Positions 54,424 to 63,386 are shown, counted from the stretch's first letter. The stretch is DNA of 64,000 nucleotides from Gemmatimonadaceae bacterium (GCA_026706075.1 JAPOZM010000103.1:19633-83632), one strand, 5' to 3'. Translations and numbers: made by a program. Notes: generated by a model from the sequence alone, not told the origin.

Positions 54424-55385
54424 CGGACGGCTCCTCCGGTGCCGCCGGAAGTGCAAGGGATCTTCTCGAAGAAGCGCAGGGTGGCGCTCCGGGACCGGGA
54501 ATTGGCGGCCTGCTCCTCGGCGCCGGGCCGGCGGGCCGGGCCGATGCGCCGGAACGTCGGCCTCCGTCCGCACGCACAGACGGGCAGATCCGGCGGGCAG
54601 ACACAGCCCCTTGTCAGGCTGCCCATCCTGTGCTTGACGATCCGGTCCTCCAGGGAGTGGTAGGCGATGACGGCGAGCCGGCCGCCCGGAGCGAGCAGAT
54701 CGACGGCTCCCCGGAGCCCCTTCTCGAGCTCGGTCAACTCGTCGTTGACGGCGATTCGCAGGGCCTGGAACACCCTTGCGAGGGTCTTGGTCGGTCGTTC
54801 CGGGCGCGTCGATTCGATCGCCCGGGCCAGTTGCGCCGTCGTCTGCATGCGGCCTTCGTCCCTGGAACGGCAGATGGAACGCGCGATGCGCCTCGCCTGC
54901 CGTTCCTCACCATTACGGCGGATCAACTCCACCAGGTCGGCCTCGCGGATCCGCCCCAGCAGTTGGTCCGCGGGCTCTCCAGCTCCTCGGTCCATGCGCA
55001 TGTCCAGGGGACCGTCCTGGTGATAGCTGAATCCGCGCCCAGGCTCGTCGATCTGGTGGGAGCTGACCCCCAGATCGAAGAGCACCCCCTCCACTCCGGA
55101 TCGCTCCAGGCGATCCAGGAGCGGGGCCACCGACCGGCCGAGGGAGGAAAACGCGCACTGGAGAAAGGTCACCCGTCCGCGGTACGGATCGAGCCGGCGG
55201 CCCGCCTCGTTCACAGCCGCTGCATCCCGATCGCATACCAGCAGGTGCCCCCTCTCTCCGAGAGCCCGAAGCAGGGCCTCCGCGTGCCCTCCTCCCCCGG
55301 CTGTTGCGTCCACATAGACCCCTGAGGGGTCCGTTGCCAACGCGGTGACGACCTCCTCGACCATGACCGGCACGTGGTAGGCCAC
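54420..55385 (-). CDS. rsmH: 16S rRNA m4C1402 methyltransferase RsmH (MraW)
   Basis: The 321-residue enzyme has YHVPVMVEEVV at the N-terminus, DATAGGGGHAEALL (SAM motif I), DLGVSSHQID, GPLDMRMD and AYHSLEDRIVKH. The GTG start follows the mraZ stop directly with no gap. Second gene of the dcw cluster. Confidence 0.96.
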   Translation of the reverse strand: MAYHVPVMVEEVVTALATDPSGVYVDATAGGGGHAEALLRALGERGHLLVCDRDAAAVNEAGRRLDPYRGRVTFLQCAFSSLGRSVAPLLDRLERSGVEGVLFDLGVSSHQIDEPGRGFSYHQDGPLDMRMDRGAGEPADQLLGRIREADLVELIRRNGEERQARRIARSICRSRDEGRMQTTAQLARAIESTRPERPTKTLARVFQALRIAVNDELTELEKGLRGAVDLLAPGGRLAVIAYHSLEDRIVKHRMGSLTRGCVCPPDLPVCACGRRPTFRRIGPARRPGAEEQAANSRSRSATLRFFEKIPCTSGGTGGAVR

Positions 55386-55829
55386 TCACAGATCCAACGT
55401 CTCGGCCACTTCCTCCAAGGTCGGCTCGGCCTGGGCCAGGTATCCCTGCCAAGCCTCCGGCTCCCAGAACTCGAGATGTTCCAGGGCCCCGATGACGACC
55501 AGGCGCTCGCCGATCCCGGCCCGGTCCAGGAGCTTCTTCGGAAGCGACGCACGCCCCTGGCGGTCGAGTCTCACCTCGGTCGCCTGGGACAGGAGGGCCC
55601 GTGTATACAGTCTGACCCGCTGCTCCTTCCATGGCAGCTGGAGCATCTTCTCCGCGATCTGGGCCCACAGGTTGCGTGGATGACCGGTGAGGCACCCGTC
55701 CAGGCCGCGAATGACCACGAAGGTGTCGTCCGCCTCCGGCTCGAGGTTCCGCCGCAACTCGGCGGGCAGGAAGATCCGGCCCTTGTCGTCGACGGGGACC
55801 TCGTACTCTCCAAGGAATTGAGCGCTCAC
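55386..55829 (-). CDS. mraZ: Transcriptional regulator MraZ
   Basis: The 147-residue protein has two SpoVT/AbrB-like folds, with FLGEYEVPVDDKGRIFLPA at the N-terminus and LDRQGRASLPKKLLDRAG in the second copy; both carry the DxxGRxxLP motif. It binds repeats upstream of its own operon and represses it in other bacteria. It starts with GTG behind GAGGAG and opens the dcw cluster under a strong promoter. Confidence 0.95.
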   Translation of the reverse strand: MSAQFLGEYEVPVDDKGRIFLPAELRRNLEPEADDTFVVIRGLDGCLTGHPRNLWAQIAEKMLQLPWKEQRVRLYTRALLSQATEVRLDRQGRASLPKKLLDRAGIGERLVVIGALEHLEFWEPEAWQGYLAQAEPTLEEVAETLDL

Positions 55830-55868
55830 GGAGCTCCTCGAGGGTCATTGAGCCGGAAGAACCATTAA

Positions 55869-55895
55869 GCTCCACATTACACCATTTTCCACCCC
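55869..55895 (-). promoter_or_regulatory. Candidate MraZ operator
   Basis: Between the -10 and mraZ the minus strand carries TGG triplets at irregular 7- and 10-base steps (GTGGAA, TGGTG, GTGGAG). Known MraZ boxes are short TGGGN-type repeats at regular spacing, so this is only suggestive. Confidence 0.3.
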
Positions 55896-55900
55896 GGCAT

Positions 55901-55930
55901 AGTATACCTTCCCCACGCAGGGTATGTCAA
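55901..55930 (-). promoter_or_regulatory. Strong promoter of the mraZ (dcw) cluster
   Basis: On the minus strand TTGACA (55925-55930) is followed after 18 bp by TATACT (55901-55906). This is the best promoter in the window. The predicted leader is about 65 bases. Confidence 0.8.
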
Positions 55931-56078
55931 GAAGAAATCCGCCCCTGCGGGACAGTCCCCCGTGGGAGAGTGTAACCTGCTGTTAATTATTCAGTTGAGC
56001 CAAGGTCCGGGAGGGGATTGATGCCTGCCTCCTCGGACGCCCGGGGCACAGGGCGCGCGGGAGAGATTTGGCCGGCGG

Positions 56079-56693
56079 TCAGGGCTTCTCGAGGACGCGG
56101 CGGTGGATCGGTCGGCCCTGGTCCACGAACTTGTCTTCGTAGTTCGTGGTCGCTCCGTCCCAAACCGCCTCCACGGGAAGCAGGAGGCTGCCGAACGGGT
56201 CGAGGGCTTCGAGGATCGCTTCGAAGTAGCCGTCGTGGTCGGTTGCGATCCACAGCCGCCCGCCGGGGATGAGGATTCTCTCCGCCTCCACGAGAAAAGC
56301 CTCGTCGAGCAGCCGGCGCTTGTGATGCCGTTTCTTCGGCCACGGGTCGGGGAAATAGACGTGAATGGCGCTGATCGAGGCGGCGGCGAGGAAGAACTCG
56401 ACAAACTCCCTGGCGTCACCGTGGACGAAGCGGAGGTTGGCGCAGCCCCGTCGCAGGGCCCTGGCATGGGCGAGGCGAAGGTACTTCGACGCCTGCTCAA
56501 CGCCGATGTAGTTCACCCCCGGATGACGCACGGCGGCGTCGAGGAGAAAGCGCCCCTTGCCGATCCCCAGCTCGAGCTCCACGGGACGGGGATTTCCGAA
56601 CTGCGCCGCCAGGTCGAGAACCGGATCCTGGCCGGTCTCCTCGTCGAGACCGATGAGGAGGGAGTCGACGCCGGCGGGCGGCGCCATGATCAT
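56079..56693 (-). CDS. trmB: tRNA (guanine-N7-)-methyltransferase
   Basis: The 204-residue enzyme methylates G46 of tRNA. ELELGIGKGRFLLDAA is the SAM loop, VEQASKYLRLAHARA the acidic motif II, and HVYFPDPWPKKRHHKRRL the TrmB hallmark. TNYEDKF closes the C-terminal domain. The start could be ATG 56693 or 56687. It is the last gene of the sulfur/Fe-S run and is separated from the dcw cluster by about 250 bases. Confidence 0.95.
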   Translation of the reverse strand: MIMAPPAGVDSLLIGLDEETGQDPVLDLAAQFGNPRPVELELGIGKGRFLLDAAVRHPGVNYIGVEQASKYLRLAHARALRRGCANLRFVHGDAREFVEFFLAAASISAIHVYFPDPWPKKRHHKRRLLDEAFLVEAERILIPGGRLWIATDHDGYFEAILEALDPFGSLLLPVEAVWDGATTNYEDKFVDQGRPIHRRVLEKP

Positions 56694-56720
56694 CGGAAGG
56701 CGACCGAGGCGGCCGATGCC

Positions 56721-57911
56721 TCAGCCAGCCGCCTCGCTGTGGCCCGGGAGACCGCAGAACTGGTCGTAGTCGATCAGTTCCTTGACGGTGGGGTCGTCGC
56801 CGCACACGGGGCAGGCCGCGTTCCGGCGCAGCTTCATCTCGCGGAACCTCATGTCGAGGGCGTCGTACAGGATCAACCGGCCCACGAGGGGAGAGCCCTG
56901 CCCGATGACGAGCTTGACGACTTCCGTGGCCTGGATCATGGCGACGGTGCCGGGCAGCACGCCGAGAACTCCCCCTTCGGCGCAACTGGGCACCTCGCCG
57001 GGAGGCGGCGGTTCGGGATAGAGGCAGCGGTAGCAGGGTCCCCCCGAGGCGGGGTGGTAGACCGTCGCCTGACCCTCGAAGCGGAAGATGCTGCCGTCGA
57101 CGACCGGCTTGCCGGAGATGACCGCCGCGTCGTTGACCAGGTACCGCGTGGGGAAGTTGTCACAGCCGTTGACGATGATGTCGTAGCCGCCGATGAGGTC
57201 CATGGCATTGGCGGAGGTCATCAACTCTTGGTGGGCCTCAACGCGGATGCCGGGGTTCAGCTTCAGCAGCCGGTCGCGGGCGGCCTCGACCTTCGGCTGG
57301 CCGAGCACGTCTTCCCCGAAGAGAACCTGCCGCTGCAGGTTGCTCCGGTCGACGACATCGGCGTCGACCAGACCGACGGTGCCGACCCCGGCCGCGGCCA
57401 GGTAGAGGGCCGTCGGGCAGCCGAGGCCTCCGGCCCCGATGAGGAGCACCTTCGCCTTGAGCAGCTCCTGCTGGCCGCGCTCGCCGACCTCGGGCAGAAT
57501 GATGTGGCGCGAGTAGCGCTGCAGGTCCTCGTCGGACAGGAGGCCGTCCTGCTCGATGCCGTATCCCGCGTCCTTCCACCCCTTGATGCCGCCGATCATG
57601 GAGCTCACCCGGGCATAGCCCATGGCCACGAGGTCGCGCGCGGCCAGGGCCGAGCGGTTGCCGCCCGCGCAGTAGAGGACGATCGGCTCCTCCCGGTCGA
57701 GGGTGACCTCCTCCTCGACGTTGAGCTCGAGGAATCCCCGGGGGATGAGGTGCGAGCCGGGGACGTAGCCGTCCATGACCTCGTCGCGTTCGCGCACATC
57801 GACGACGTGCCGGATCTCACCGCTGTTCAGGGACCGCTTGACCTCCTCGGCGGTGACCTCGGTTATCGACTTCTTGACCTCCTCGAGGAGCTGGCTCGAA
57901 GTGAGAGCCAT
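56721..57911 (-). CDS. Rhodanese-MoeB/ThiF fusion (sulfur-carrier adenylyltransferase)
   Basis: The 396-residue protein has an N-terminal rhodanese domain (about 20-120) with active-site loop YCAGGNRSALA. The E1-like domain follows, with LIGAGGLGCPTALYLAAAG (ATP loop), NLQRQVLFG and zinc cysteines CYRCLY and CPVCG. Such enzymes adenylate the C-terminus of a sulfur carrier (MoaD or ThiS type) and pass on sulfur from the rhodanese. MoeZ/MOCS3 carry the rhodanese at the C-terminus, so the order here is reversed. It follows nifS-type cysteine desulfurase, its likely sulfur donor. The ATG start has GGAGAAG upstream. Confidence 0.9.
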   Translation of the reverse strand: MALTSSQLLEEVKKSITEVTAEEVKRSLNSGEIRHVVDVRERDEVMDGYVPGSHLIPRGFLELNVEEEVTLDREEPIVLYCAGGNRSALAARDLVAMGYARVSSMIGGIKGWKDAGYGIEQDGLLSDEDLQRYSRHIILPEVGERGQQELLKAKVLLIGAGGLGCPTALYLAAAGVGTVGLVDADVVDRSNLQRQVLFGEDVLGQPKVEAARDRLLKLNPGIRVEAHQELMTSANAMDLIGGYDIIVNGCDNFPTRYLVNDAAVISGKPVVDGSIFRFEGQATVYHPASGGPCYRCLYPEPPPPGEVPSCAEGGVLGVLPGTVAMIQATEVVKLVIGQGSPLVGRLILYDALDMRFREMKLRRNAACPVCGDDPTVKELIDYDQFCGLPGHSEAAG

Positions 57912-57986
57912 TCTGGTCTTCTCCGTCCTGTTGGTGAACTCGTCGGCCAAGAAGCTAGGGACCACCCCGCTTCCCGCAAGACCGTC

Positions 57987-59192
57987 TCAGGCGACAGAGG
58001 GCGCGGAGAGACGCCGGGCCTCGTGGACGGTGCGGCGCGCCGCGTAGTCGATGTCGCCGGCCGTGTTGAAGCGTCCGATGCCGAAGCGCAGAGTCGCGGC
58101 CGCCGTGACGTCGTCACACCCGATCGCCTTGAGCACGTGGGACGGCTCGCCGGTACCGGAAGAGCACGCCGAGCCAGCGGAGACAGCCAGATCCCGCAGA
58201 GCCAGCAGCAGATCGCTCCCGTGGATGCCGGTGAAGGAGACGCTCAGCGCGCCCGGCAGGCGTCTGCGCGGGTCACCGTTGCGCCGGACCTGTCCGTCAA
58301 GGCCATCGAGGAGCCGCGACTCCAGGTCGTCGCGCAGGGCCCCGATGCGCGCGGAATCTGTGGACATCTCCTCGCCGCCCAGGCGGCAGGCCTCTCCGAG
58401 GCCGACGATCCCGGGGACGTTCAGGGTGCCGGAACGCAGACCGCGCTCCTGCCCCCCTCCTTCGATGAGCGGGGTAAGGCGCAGAGGCGGCTTCCGGCGC
58501 CGGACGAAGAGCGCCCCCTGACCCTTCGGTCCGTAGAGCTTGTGGGCCGACATCGACAGCAGGTCGATGGGAAGCCCGGCGACGTCCACCGGCACCTTTC
58601 CGGCGGCCTGGGCGGCGTCGCAGTGCCAGATGACACCGCTGGCCGCCACCAGGCGCCCGATCTCCTCCAGCGGCTGCAGGGTGCCGATCTCGTTGTTGGC
58701 GGCCATCAGGGAGAGCAGGACCGGCTCCTCGGCGAGGGCCTCCTCCAACCGCTCGAGGTCGACGCTTCCGGCGCTGTCGACGGGCAGACGAGTCACCCGG
58801 AATCCGCGGCGCTCCAGAGCGGCGAAGACATCGAGCACGGCTCGATGCTCCGTGACGCATGTCACGAGGTGGTCGCCGCGGTCCCGGTTGGCCTCGGCCA
58901 CACCCTTGATGGCCAGGTTGTTGGCCTCGGTGGCGCCGCTGGTGAGGACGATCTCGCGTGGCGTGGCCCTGATCAGGGACGCCACCTGGGCACGGGCCCG
59001 GTCGACGGCTTCCGCCGCGCTCCAGCCGTAGGCGTGGGTCCTGCTGGCGGGATTGCCGAAGTGGGCCGTGAAGTACGGCCACATCGCCTCCAGGACCCGC
59101 GGGTCCACGGGCGTCGTGGCCAAGTTGTCGAGGTAGGGTGTGTGTCCGGAAGGCCCGCCGGGGGGCAGGTCAGACGGAGAAGGACTCGCCAC
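57987..59192 (-). CDS. Cysteine desulfurase (NifS/IscS type)
   Basis: The 401-residue PLP enzyme has YLDNLATTPVDPRVLEAM, TEHRAVLD, SAHKLYGPKG (Schiff-base Lys) and SAGSACSSGTG (persulfide Cys in the long flexible loop). It releases sulfur from cysteine for Fe-S assembly, thiolation or cofactors. The most likely start is GTG 59192, which overlaps the end of the A-type carrier gene by 23 bases. No scaffold gene (iscU/sufU) is adjacent. Confidence 0.93.
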   Translation of the reverse strand: MASPSPSDLPPGGPSGHTPYLDNLATTPVDPRVLEAMWPYFTAHFGNPASRTHAYGWSAAEAVDRARAQVASLIRATPREIVLTSGATEANNLAIKGVAEANRDRGDHLVTCVTEHRAVLDVFAALERRGFRVTRLPVDSAGSVDLERLEEALAEEPVLLSLMAANNEIGTLQPLEEIGRLVAASGVIWHCDAAQAAGKVPVDVAGLPIDLLSMSAHKLYGPKGQGALFVRRRKPPLRLTPLIEGGGQERGLRSGTLNVPGIVGLGEACRLGGEEMSTDSARIGALRDDLESRLLDGLDGQVRRNGDPRRRLPGALSVSFTGIHGSDLLLALRDLAVSAGSACSSGTGEPSHVLKAIGCDDVTAAATLRFGIGRFNTAGDIDYAARRTVHEARRLSAPSVA

Positions 59193-59493
59193 AGCCGCAG
59201 GTGGTCCGGGCGTTGGGATTCTCCACCTGGAACCCGGCCCCCATCAGACCGTCGTCGTAGCGCAGGATGACACCGTTGAGGTAGAGGCTGCTCTTGGGAT
59301 CGACGAAGATGCGGACACCGTTGGACTCGATGACCTGGTCCATGTCGCCGGCCGCCTCTTCAAACTCGAGCTTGTACTGAAAGCCGGAGCACCCGCCTCC
59401 CCGGACCGCCACGCGCAGGCCGCGCCCGGGGGTGCCCTCCCTGTTCAGAAGGTTCCGGATCTTCTCAGCGGCTTCGTCGGAAACGGTGATCAT
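59170..59493 (-). CDS. A-type iron-sulfur carrier (IscA/ErpA family)
   Basis: The 107-residue protein has the three invariant cysteines of A-type carriers: GGCSGFQY, and CGCGESF at the C-terminus. The start MITVSDEAAEKIR is standard. It delivers Fe-S clusters to apo-proteins. It lies between the MerR regulator (31 bases upstream) and the cysteine desulfurase, which overlaps its end. Confidence 0.95.
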   Translation of the reverse strand: MITVSDEAAEKIRNLLNREGTPGRGLRVAVRGGGCSGFQYKLEFEEAAGDMDQVIESNGVRIFVDPKSSLYLNGVILRYDDGLMGAGFQVENPNARTTCGCGESFSV

Positions 59494-59524
59494 CGGCTTG
59501 GGCAGGGGGCAGGCGACGTTCTAC

Positions 59525-59986
59525 TCAGCGTCGGAAGATGGCGTACTCCACGAGGTCGGGGACATCCTCGTGACATCGGTAGGTCTCGCAGTTCTGGCAG
59601 TCACGCTCGAAGACCGGTATCTCGCAGAGGAGACATCCGCGCAGCACTTCGATGCCGCGCAGGTTCCGCTCCCTCATCTCCTCGTACTGGGCGATCCGTC
59701 GGTCGATCTCCTCCTGCTGACCCTGGAGGAGATCGATCATCTGACATGCCAGGTCGCCGCCGGTCTCGGCCGTCTCGCGCACCGAGAACAACCGGCGCAC
59801 CTGCTCGAGCTCGAAACCCAGAGCCTTGAGGCCCTGGATGATCTGCAACCGGCGCAACTGGTCGGCGCCGTAACGTCTGAAGCCGCCGTTGGTCCGCGCC
59901 ACGGGCTCGATGATCCCGAGCTCCTCGTAGTAGCGGAGGGTCCGCGTTGAGACACCTGCGCGCGCGGCCAGGTCACCGATCTGCAT
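59525..59986 (-). CDS. MerR-family regulator with C-terminal cysteine cluster
   Basis: The 153-residue protein has an N-terminal MerR winged helix (MQIGDLAARAGVSTRTLRYY, then GFRRYGADQL) and a long dimerisation helix. The end holds CLLCEIPVFERDC, QNCETYRC, giving a C-x2-C, C-x2-C, x3-C-like cluster that could hold a metal or an Fe-S centre. The spacing differs from SoxR (C-x2-C-x-C-x5-C). It heads the iscA-nifS-moeB unit, where IscR or SufR would be expected, so it may play the same role. A strong promoter with 17-bp spacer lies upstream. Confidence 0.88.
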   Translation of the reverse strand: MQIGDLAARAGVSTRTLRYYEELGIIEPVARTNGGFRRYGADQLRRLQIIQGLKALGFELEQVRRLFSVRETAETGGDLACQMIDLLQGQQEEIDRRIAQYEEMRERNLRGIEVLRGCLLCEIPVFERDCQNCETYRCHEDVPDLVEYAIFRR

Positions 59987-60035
59987 TATGGATTCAGGGA
60001 CTGCCAAGAGGTTGTTTCTACTTGACTCTCGCGCG

Positions 60036-60064
60036 AATGTAACCAGCCCCTTCGGGAGTGTCAA
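60036..60064 (-). promoter_or_regulatory. Promoter of the MerR-iscA-nifS operon
   Basis: On the minus strand TTGACA (60059-60064), 17 bp, TACATT (60036-60041). An inverted repeat CTCGCGCG/CGCGCGAG brackets this promoter and could bind the regulator. The 17-bp spacer is normal rather than the stretched 19-20 bp of activated MerR promoters. Confidence 0.7.
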
Positions 60065-60074
60065 CGCGCGAGCC

Positions 60075-61028
60075 TCACGCCGTGCCGCCGGACTCGCCGA
60101 CGAAGCCGTCGACGCTGAAATAGCGGAATCCCGTGTCGCACAGCACGGTGACGACAACGGCCCCCTCTCCCAGCTCGAGCCCCACCCCCAGCGCCGTGGC
60201 GACATTGGCTCCAGAGGAGGGTCCCACGAGCAGACCCTCCTCACGCGCCAGGCGCCGGGTGTGGAGAAAGGCCTCCTCGTCCTCGACGGTGATCACCTCG
60301 TCCATCACCGAACGATCGAGGACCTCCGGCACGAACCCGGCGCCGATCCCCTGGATGCCGTGGACCCCCGCCTCGCCCCCGGACAGCACGGGGGAGCGGG
60401 CGGGCTCGACAGCCACGATCCGCAGCGCCGGTCCCAGCTCCTCGCGGAGGACGCCGCCGACACCACTGATGGTGCCCCCCGTCCCGACACCGGCGACAAA
60501 GGCGTCGATCCGGCCGCCCAGAGCCTGCAGGATCTCCCGGGCCGTCGTTCGTCTGTGCACCTCCGGGTTGGCGGGATTGCCGAACTGCTGCGGCATGAAG
60601 GAGCCCGCGGGATCGGCGGCGACGATCTCCTCGGCCCGGTCGATGGCTCCCGCCATGTCCTGCGCGGCGGGCGTCAGCTCGATTCGGGCGCCGTACGCCG
60701 CCATCACCGAGATGCGCTCCTCGCTCATGTGGTCGGGCATGGTCAGCACGAGATCGTACCCGAGAGCGGCTGCAACCATGGCGAGGGCGATCCCCGTGTT
60801 GCCGCTGGTGGGCTCCACGATCCTCATGCCCGGCTTGAGGCGTCCTTCGCCCTCGGCGGCTCGGATCATGCTCAGACCGATGCGGTCCTTCACGCTGCCA
60901 GCCGGGTTGAGGGCCTCCAGCTTGCACAGGATCCTCGCGCTCCCGCGCGGGGCCATGCGGCGCAGGCGCACCATGGGCGTGTCCCCGACCGTGTCGAGGA
61001 TCGAGGTGACGACCCTCCCCTCAGCCAT
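60075..61028 (-). CDS. cysK: Cysteine synthase (O-acetylserine sulfhydrylase)
   Basis: The 317-residue PLP enzyme forms cysteine from O-acetylserine and sulfide. It has [15 protein letters not shown] (Schiff-base Lys), [23 protein letters not shown] and [12 protein letters not shown] (phosphate loop), and a C-terminal DTGFRYFS. Its start overlaps the upstream DUF255 gene by eight bases. It sits next to the desulfurase cluster, so cysteine production and sulfur mobilisation are encoded together. Confidence 0.95.
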   Translation of the reverse strand: MAEGRVVTSILDTVGDTPMVRLRRMAPRGSARILCKLEALNPAGSVKDRIGLSMIRAAEGEGRLKPGMRIVEPTSGNTGIALAMVAAALGYDLVLTMPDHMSEERISVMAAYGARIELTPAAQDMAGAIDRAEEIVAADPAGSFMPQQFGNPANPEVHRRTTAREILQALGGRIDAFVAGVGTGGTISGVGGVLREELGPALRIVAVEPARSPVLSGGEAGVHGIQGIGAGFVPEVLDRSVMDEVITVEDEEAFLHTRRLAREEGLLVGPSSGANVATALGVGLELGEGAVVVTVLCDTGFRYFSVDGFVGESGGTA

Positions 61029-63108
61029 CTTTCTCGGCGAGGAGGCGAGTGAGTTCGGTCACGTCCTCTACGGGAGCAGAGCAGACCGAATCGCGGCAGA
61101 CATAGGCACGGGCCTCCCCCGCGGCACCCGGGCGGCGCTCGGCCAGGGCCGGGACCACGGCCTCCGCCGGGGCTGCGACCCCGGCTCCTCCCGATAGCAC
61201 GCGGGTCGGTAGGTAGGGCCGATTGGCGGCCTCGACGAAGGGACGGCGGGACTCTTCCGCGCCAACCACCGTGATCTCCACGGCGCCCCGGCGGAACTGG
61301 TGCAGGGCGCAGGCCATGAAGGGACAGGCTCCCGGAGACCGCTCGAGGAGCCGGCCATAGAGATGCAGGGTCTCCTCGGCACAGCGGAGAAAGTCGGCCT
61401 CGCCGGTGAGGGTGCCCAGGCGCAGAAGGGCCAGGACCGCCAGCGAATTGCCGGCCGGGGTCGCTCCATCGAAGGGGTTCTTCGTGCGCACGAGGAGGTC
61501 TCCCCGGCCGGCGTCGACAAAGAAGAACCCGCCCTCGTCGGGATCCCAGAAGCGTTCGATCATCGCCCTCGCGAGGGTGGTGGCCTCGAGGAGCCAGCCC
61601 GCCTCGAAGGTCGCCTCGTAGAGGTCCACGAGGCCGGCCACCAGGGCGGCGTAGTCGTCCTGGCAGGCGGCGATGCGGGCCTCGCCATCCTTGTAGACGT
61701 GCAGCAGCCGGCCCTCCGGGACCATGCCGTCGAGGACGAAGCGAGCCGCCCGGCGCGCCGAGGCCAGGTAGGCCGGGTCCCCCAGGACCTGGGCGCCGCG
61801 GGCCATGGCTCCGATCATCAGGCCGTTCCAGGAGGCGATCACCTTGTCGTCCCGGTCCGGGGCCACCCGCCGCCGGCGCGCCTCGAACAAGGCAGCCCTC
61901 GCCGCCGAAGTGGCCGACGCCAGCCGCTGTGGATCGACACCGAGGAAACGGGCCAGCTCCTCGGGCTCGGAGGAGAGATGGAGGATGCTGCGGCCCTCGA
62001 AGTTGCCTTCCGGCGTCACGTCGTACGTACGGCAGAACAGGCGCGCTGTCTCCTCGTCCTCGATCACCTCCTCCACCTGCTCCGGCGTCCACACGAAGAA
62101 CCGGCCCTCCTCGCCTTCGGAGTCGGCGTCCTGGGTCGCGCAGTAACCCCCCTCCGGCGTGGTCATCTCTCGGATCACGTAGTCCAGGGTCTCGCGGGCG
62201 ACGCATTCGTAGAGATCGGTTCCCGTGGCCTGCCAGGCATCGAGGTAGACCGGCACCAGCAGGGCATTGTCGTAGAGCATCTTCTCGAAGTGCGGTACGA
62301 GCCAGCGCTCGTCGACGGAATAGCGGTGGAAACCGCCGCCGAGGTGGTCGTAGATGCCGCCGCGAGCCATCCGTGTCAGGGTGTGGGCGGCGGTCTCCAG
62401 GGCCGCCCCCCCGCCACCGTCGCTCCAGTGGCGCAGGAGCAGGGAGAGCCCGCCGCTGTTGGGGAACTTGGGGCCCTGGTTGCTGAACCCTCCATGGGCC
62501 TCGTCGTGATCTCGCACCAGCTGGCGGACGGCGGCCTCCACGAGGCCATCGGCGATCGCCTCGGACCGTGCCAGTGGAGCCGCGTTCTGCACCAGGAACC
62601 GGCGCAGCGCGGCGGCCCTCTCCTCGACGCGGTCCCGGTGATCGCTGTAATGCGCCGCCACGGCCTCCAGAACCCGCCCGAATCCGGGGCGCCCGTAGCG
62701 GTCGTCGGGGGGGAAGTAGGTGCCGCCGAAGAACGGACGCAGGTCGGGGGTGAGGAAGACGGTCATGGGCCAGCCGCCGCTGCCGGTCATGGCCTGCACC
62801 GCCGCCATGTAGATCTCGTCGACCTCGGGACGCTCCTCGCGGTCGACCTTGATGTTGACGAAGTGCCGGTTCATCAGGGCCGCGATGGCCGCGTTCTCGA
62901 AGGACTCGCGTTCCATCACGTGGCACCAGTGGCAGGCGGAGTATCCCACCGACAACAGGATCGGCCGATCCTGTTGTCGGGCCAGATCCAGGGCCTCATC
63001 CCCCCATGGGAACCAGTCCACGGGGTTGTGGGCATGCTGCTGCAGGTAGGGACTGGTCTCGCGGGAAAGACGGTTGGGGCGGAGTGGCGATGGGGAGTCG
63101 GCGGTCAC
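61021..63108 (-). CDS. Thioredoxin-domain DUF255 protein (YyaL/SPATA20 family), leaderless GTG start
   Basis: The 695-residue protein has an N-terminal thioredoxin-like domain with [15 protein letters not shown] (CxxC), [16 protein letters not shown] and GTYFPP, and then a six-hairpin (alpha/alpha) domain ending near the C-terminus. Function is unknown; homologues are widespread from bacteria to animals. GTG at 63108 begins six bases after a -10 (TAGATT) with no ribosome site, suggesting a leaderless transcript. It is coupled to cysK by an eight-base overlap. Confidence 0.92.
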   Translation of the reverse strand: MTADSPSPLRPNRLSRETSPYLQQHAHNPVDWFPWGDEALDLARQQDRPILLSVGYSACHWCHVMERESFENAAIAALMNRHFVNIKVDREERPEVDEIYMAAVQAMTGSGGWPMTVFLTPDLRPFFGGTYFPPDDRYGRPGFGRVLEAVAAHYSDHRDRVEERAAALRRFLVQNAAPLARSEAIADGLVEAAVRQLVRDHDEAHGGFSNQGPKFPNSGGLSLLLRHWSDGGGGAALETAAHTLTRMARGGIYDHLGGGFHRYSVDERWLVPHFEKMLYDNALLVPVYLDAWQATGTDLYECVARETLDYVIREMTTPEGGYCATQDADSEGEEGRFFVWTPEQVEEVIEDEETARLFCRTYDVTPEGNFEGRSILHLSSEPEELARFLGVDPQRLASATSAARAALFEARRRRVAPDRDDKVIASWNGLMIGAMARGAQVLGDPAYLASARRAARFVLDGMVPEGRLLHVYKDGEARIAACQDDYAALVAGLVDLYEATFEAGWLLEATTLARAMIERFWDPDEGGFFFVDAGRGDLLVRTKNPFDGATPAGNSLAVLALLRLGTLTGEADFLRCAEETLHLYGRLLERSPGACPFMACALHQFRRGAVEITVVGAEESRRPFVEAANRPYLPTRVLSGGAGVAAPAEAVVPALAERRPGAAGEARAYVCRDSVCSAPVEDVTELTRLLAEKDG

Positions 63109-63114
63109 GGGCGG

Positions 63115-63143
63115 AATCTAACGAGCGGCTCGGTACGGGACAA
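63115..63143 (-). promoter_or_regulatory. Promoter of the DUF255-cysK operon (leaderless)
   Basis: On the minus strand TTGTCC (63138-63143), 17 bp, TAGATT (63115-63120). The GTG start codon is only six bases further on, so transcription should begin at or within a base or two of it. Confidence 0.6.
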
Positions 63144-63223
63144 TCGGACCGAAGGTGGCGGCGGCGTCCCCCGGATGCCAGCGGGTGCCACGGTTCCCGG
63201 GGCCGTCACCGTCAGGCCACACG

Positions 63224-63244
63224 CCCGCCCGCCCCCCGGGCGGG
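63224..63244. repeat. GC-rich stem-loop in the DUF255-ssb gap
   Basis: CCCGCCCG and CGGGCGGG around five cytosines form an 8-bp stem. No T-run follows on either strand, so it is not a typical terminator. Confidence 0.45.
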
Positions 63245-63295
63245 AGCATGAGGTCGTAGTCGACTGCGGTCCAACGAGGTGGAACCGTCGACCCG

Positions 63296-63323
63296 CCCTG
63301 GCACGAGTCGTGCATCACCAGGG
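63296..63323 (+). promoter_or_regulatory. Nested palindrome with sigma54-like -24/-12 motif upstream of ssb
   Basis: CCCTGG/CCAGGG encloses GCACGA-G-TCGTGC. Within it TGGCACG, four bases, GTGCA (63299-63314) matches the sigma54 consensus at nearly every position with exact GG-10-GC spacing. Either a sigma54 promoter or a repressor operator for ssb is possible. Confidence 0.4.
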
Positions 63324-63386
63324 TCCGTTCACGGGTCGGCCTTCCCGCTCGACCTGTCCCCACCACCACCCCTTTGGAGGGATGTC

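Noticed and set aside
56103..59270. 1055-residue plus-strand frame
   Set aside because: Antisense to trmB, the rhodanese-MoeB gene and the cysteine desulfurase, all of which have clear motifs; composition is that of a shadow frame.
63224..63244. Rho-independent terminator between DUF255 and ssb
   Set aside because: Strong GC stem but no T-run on either side.
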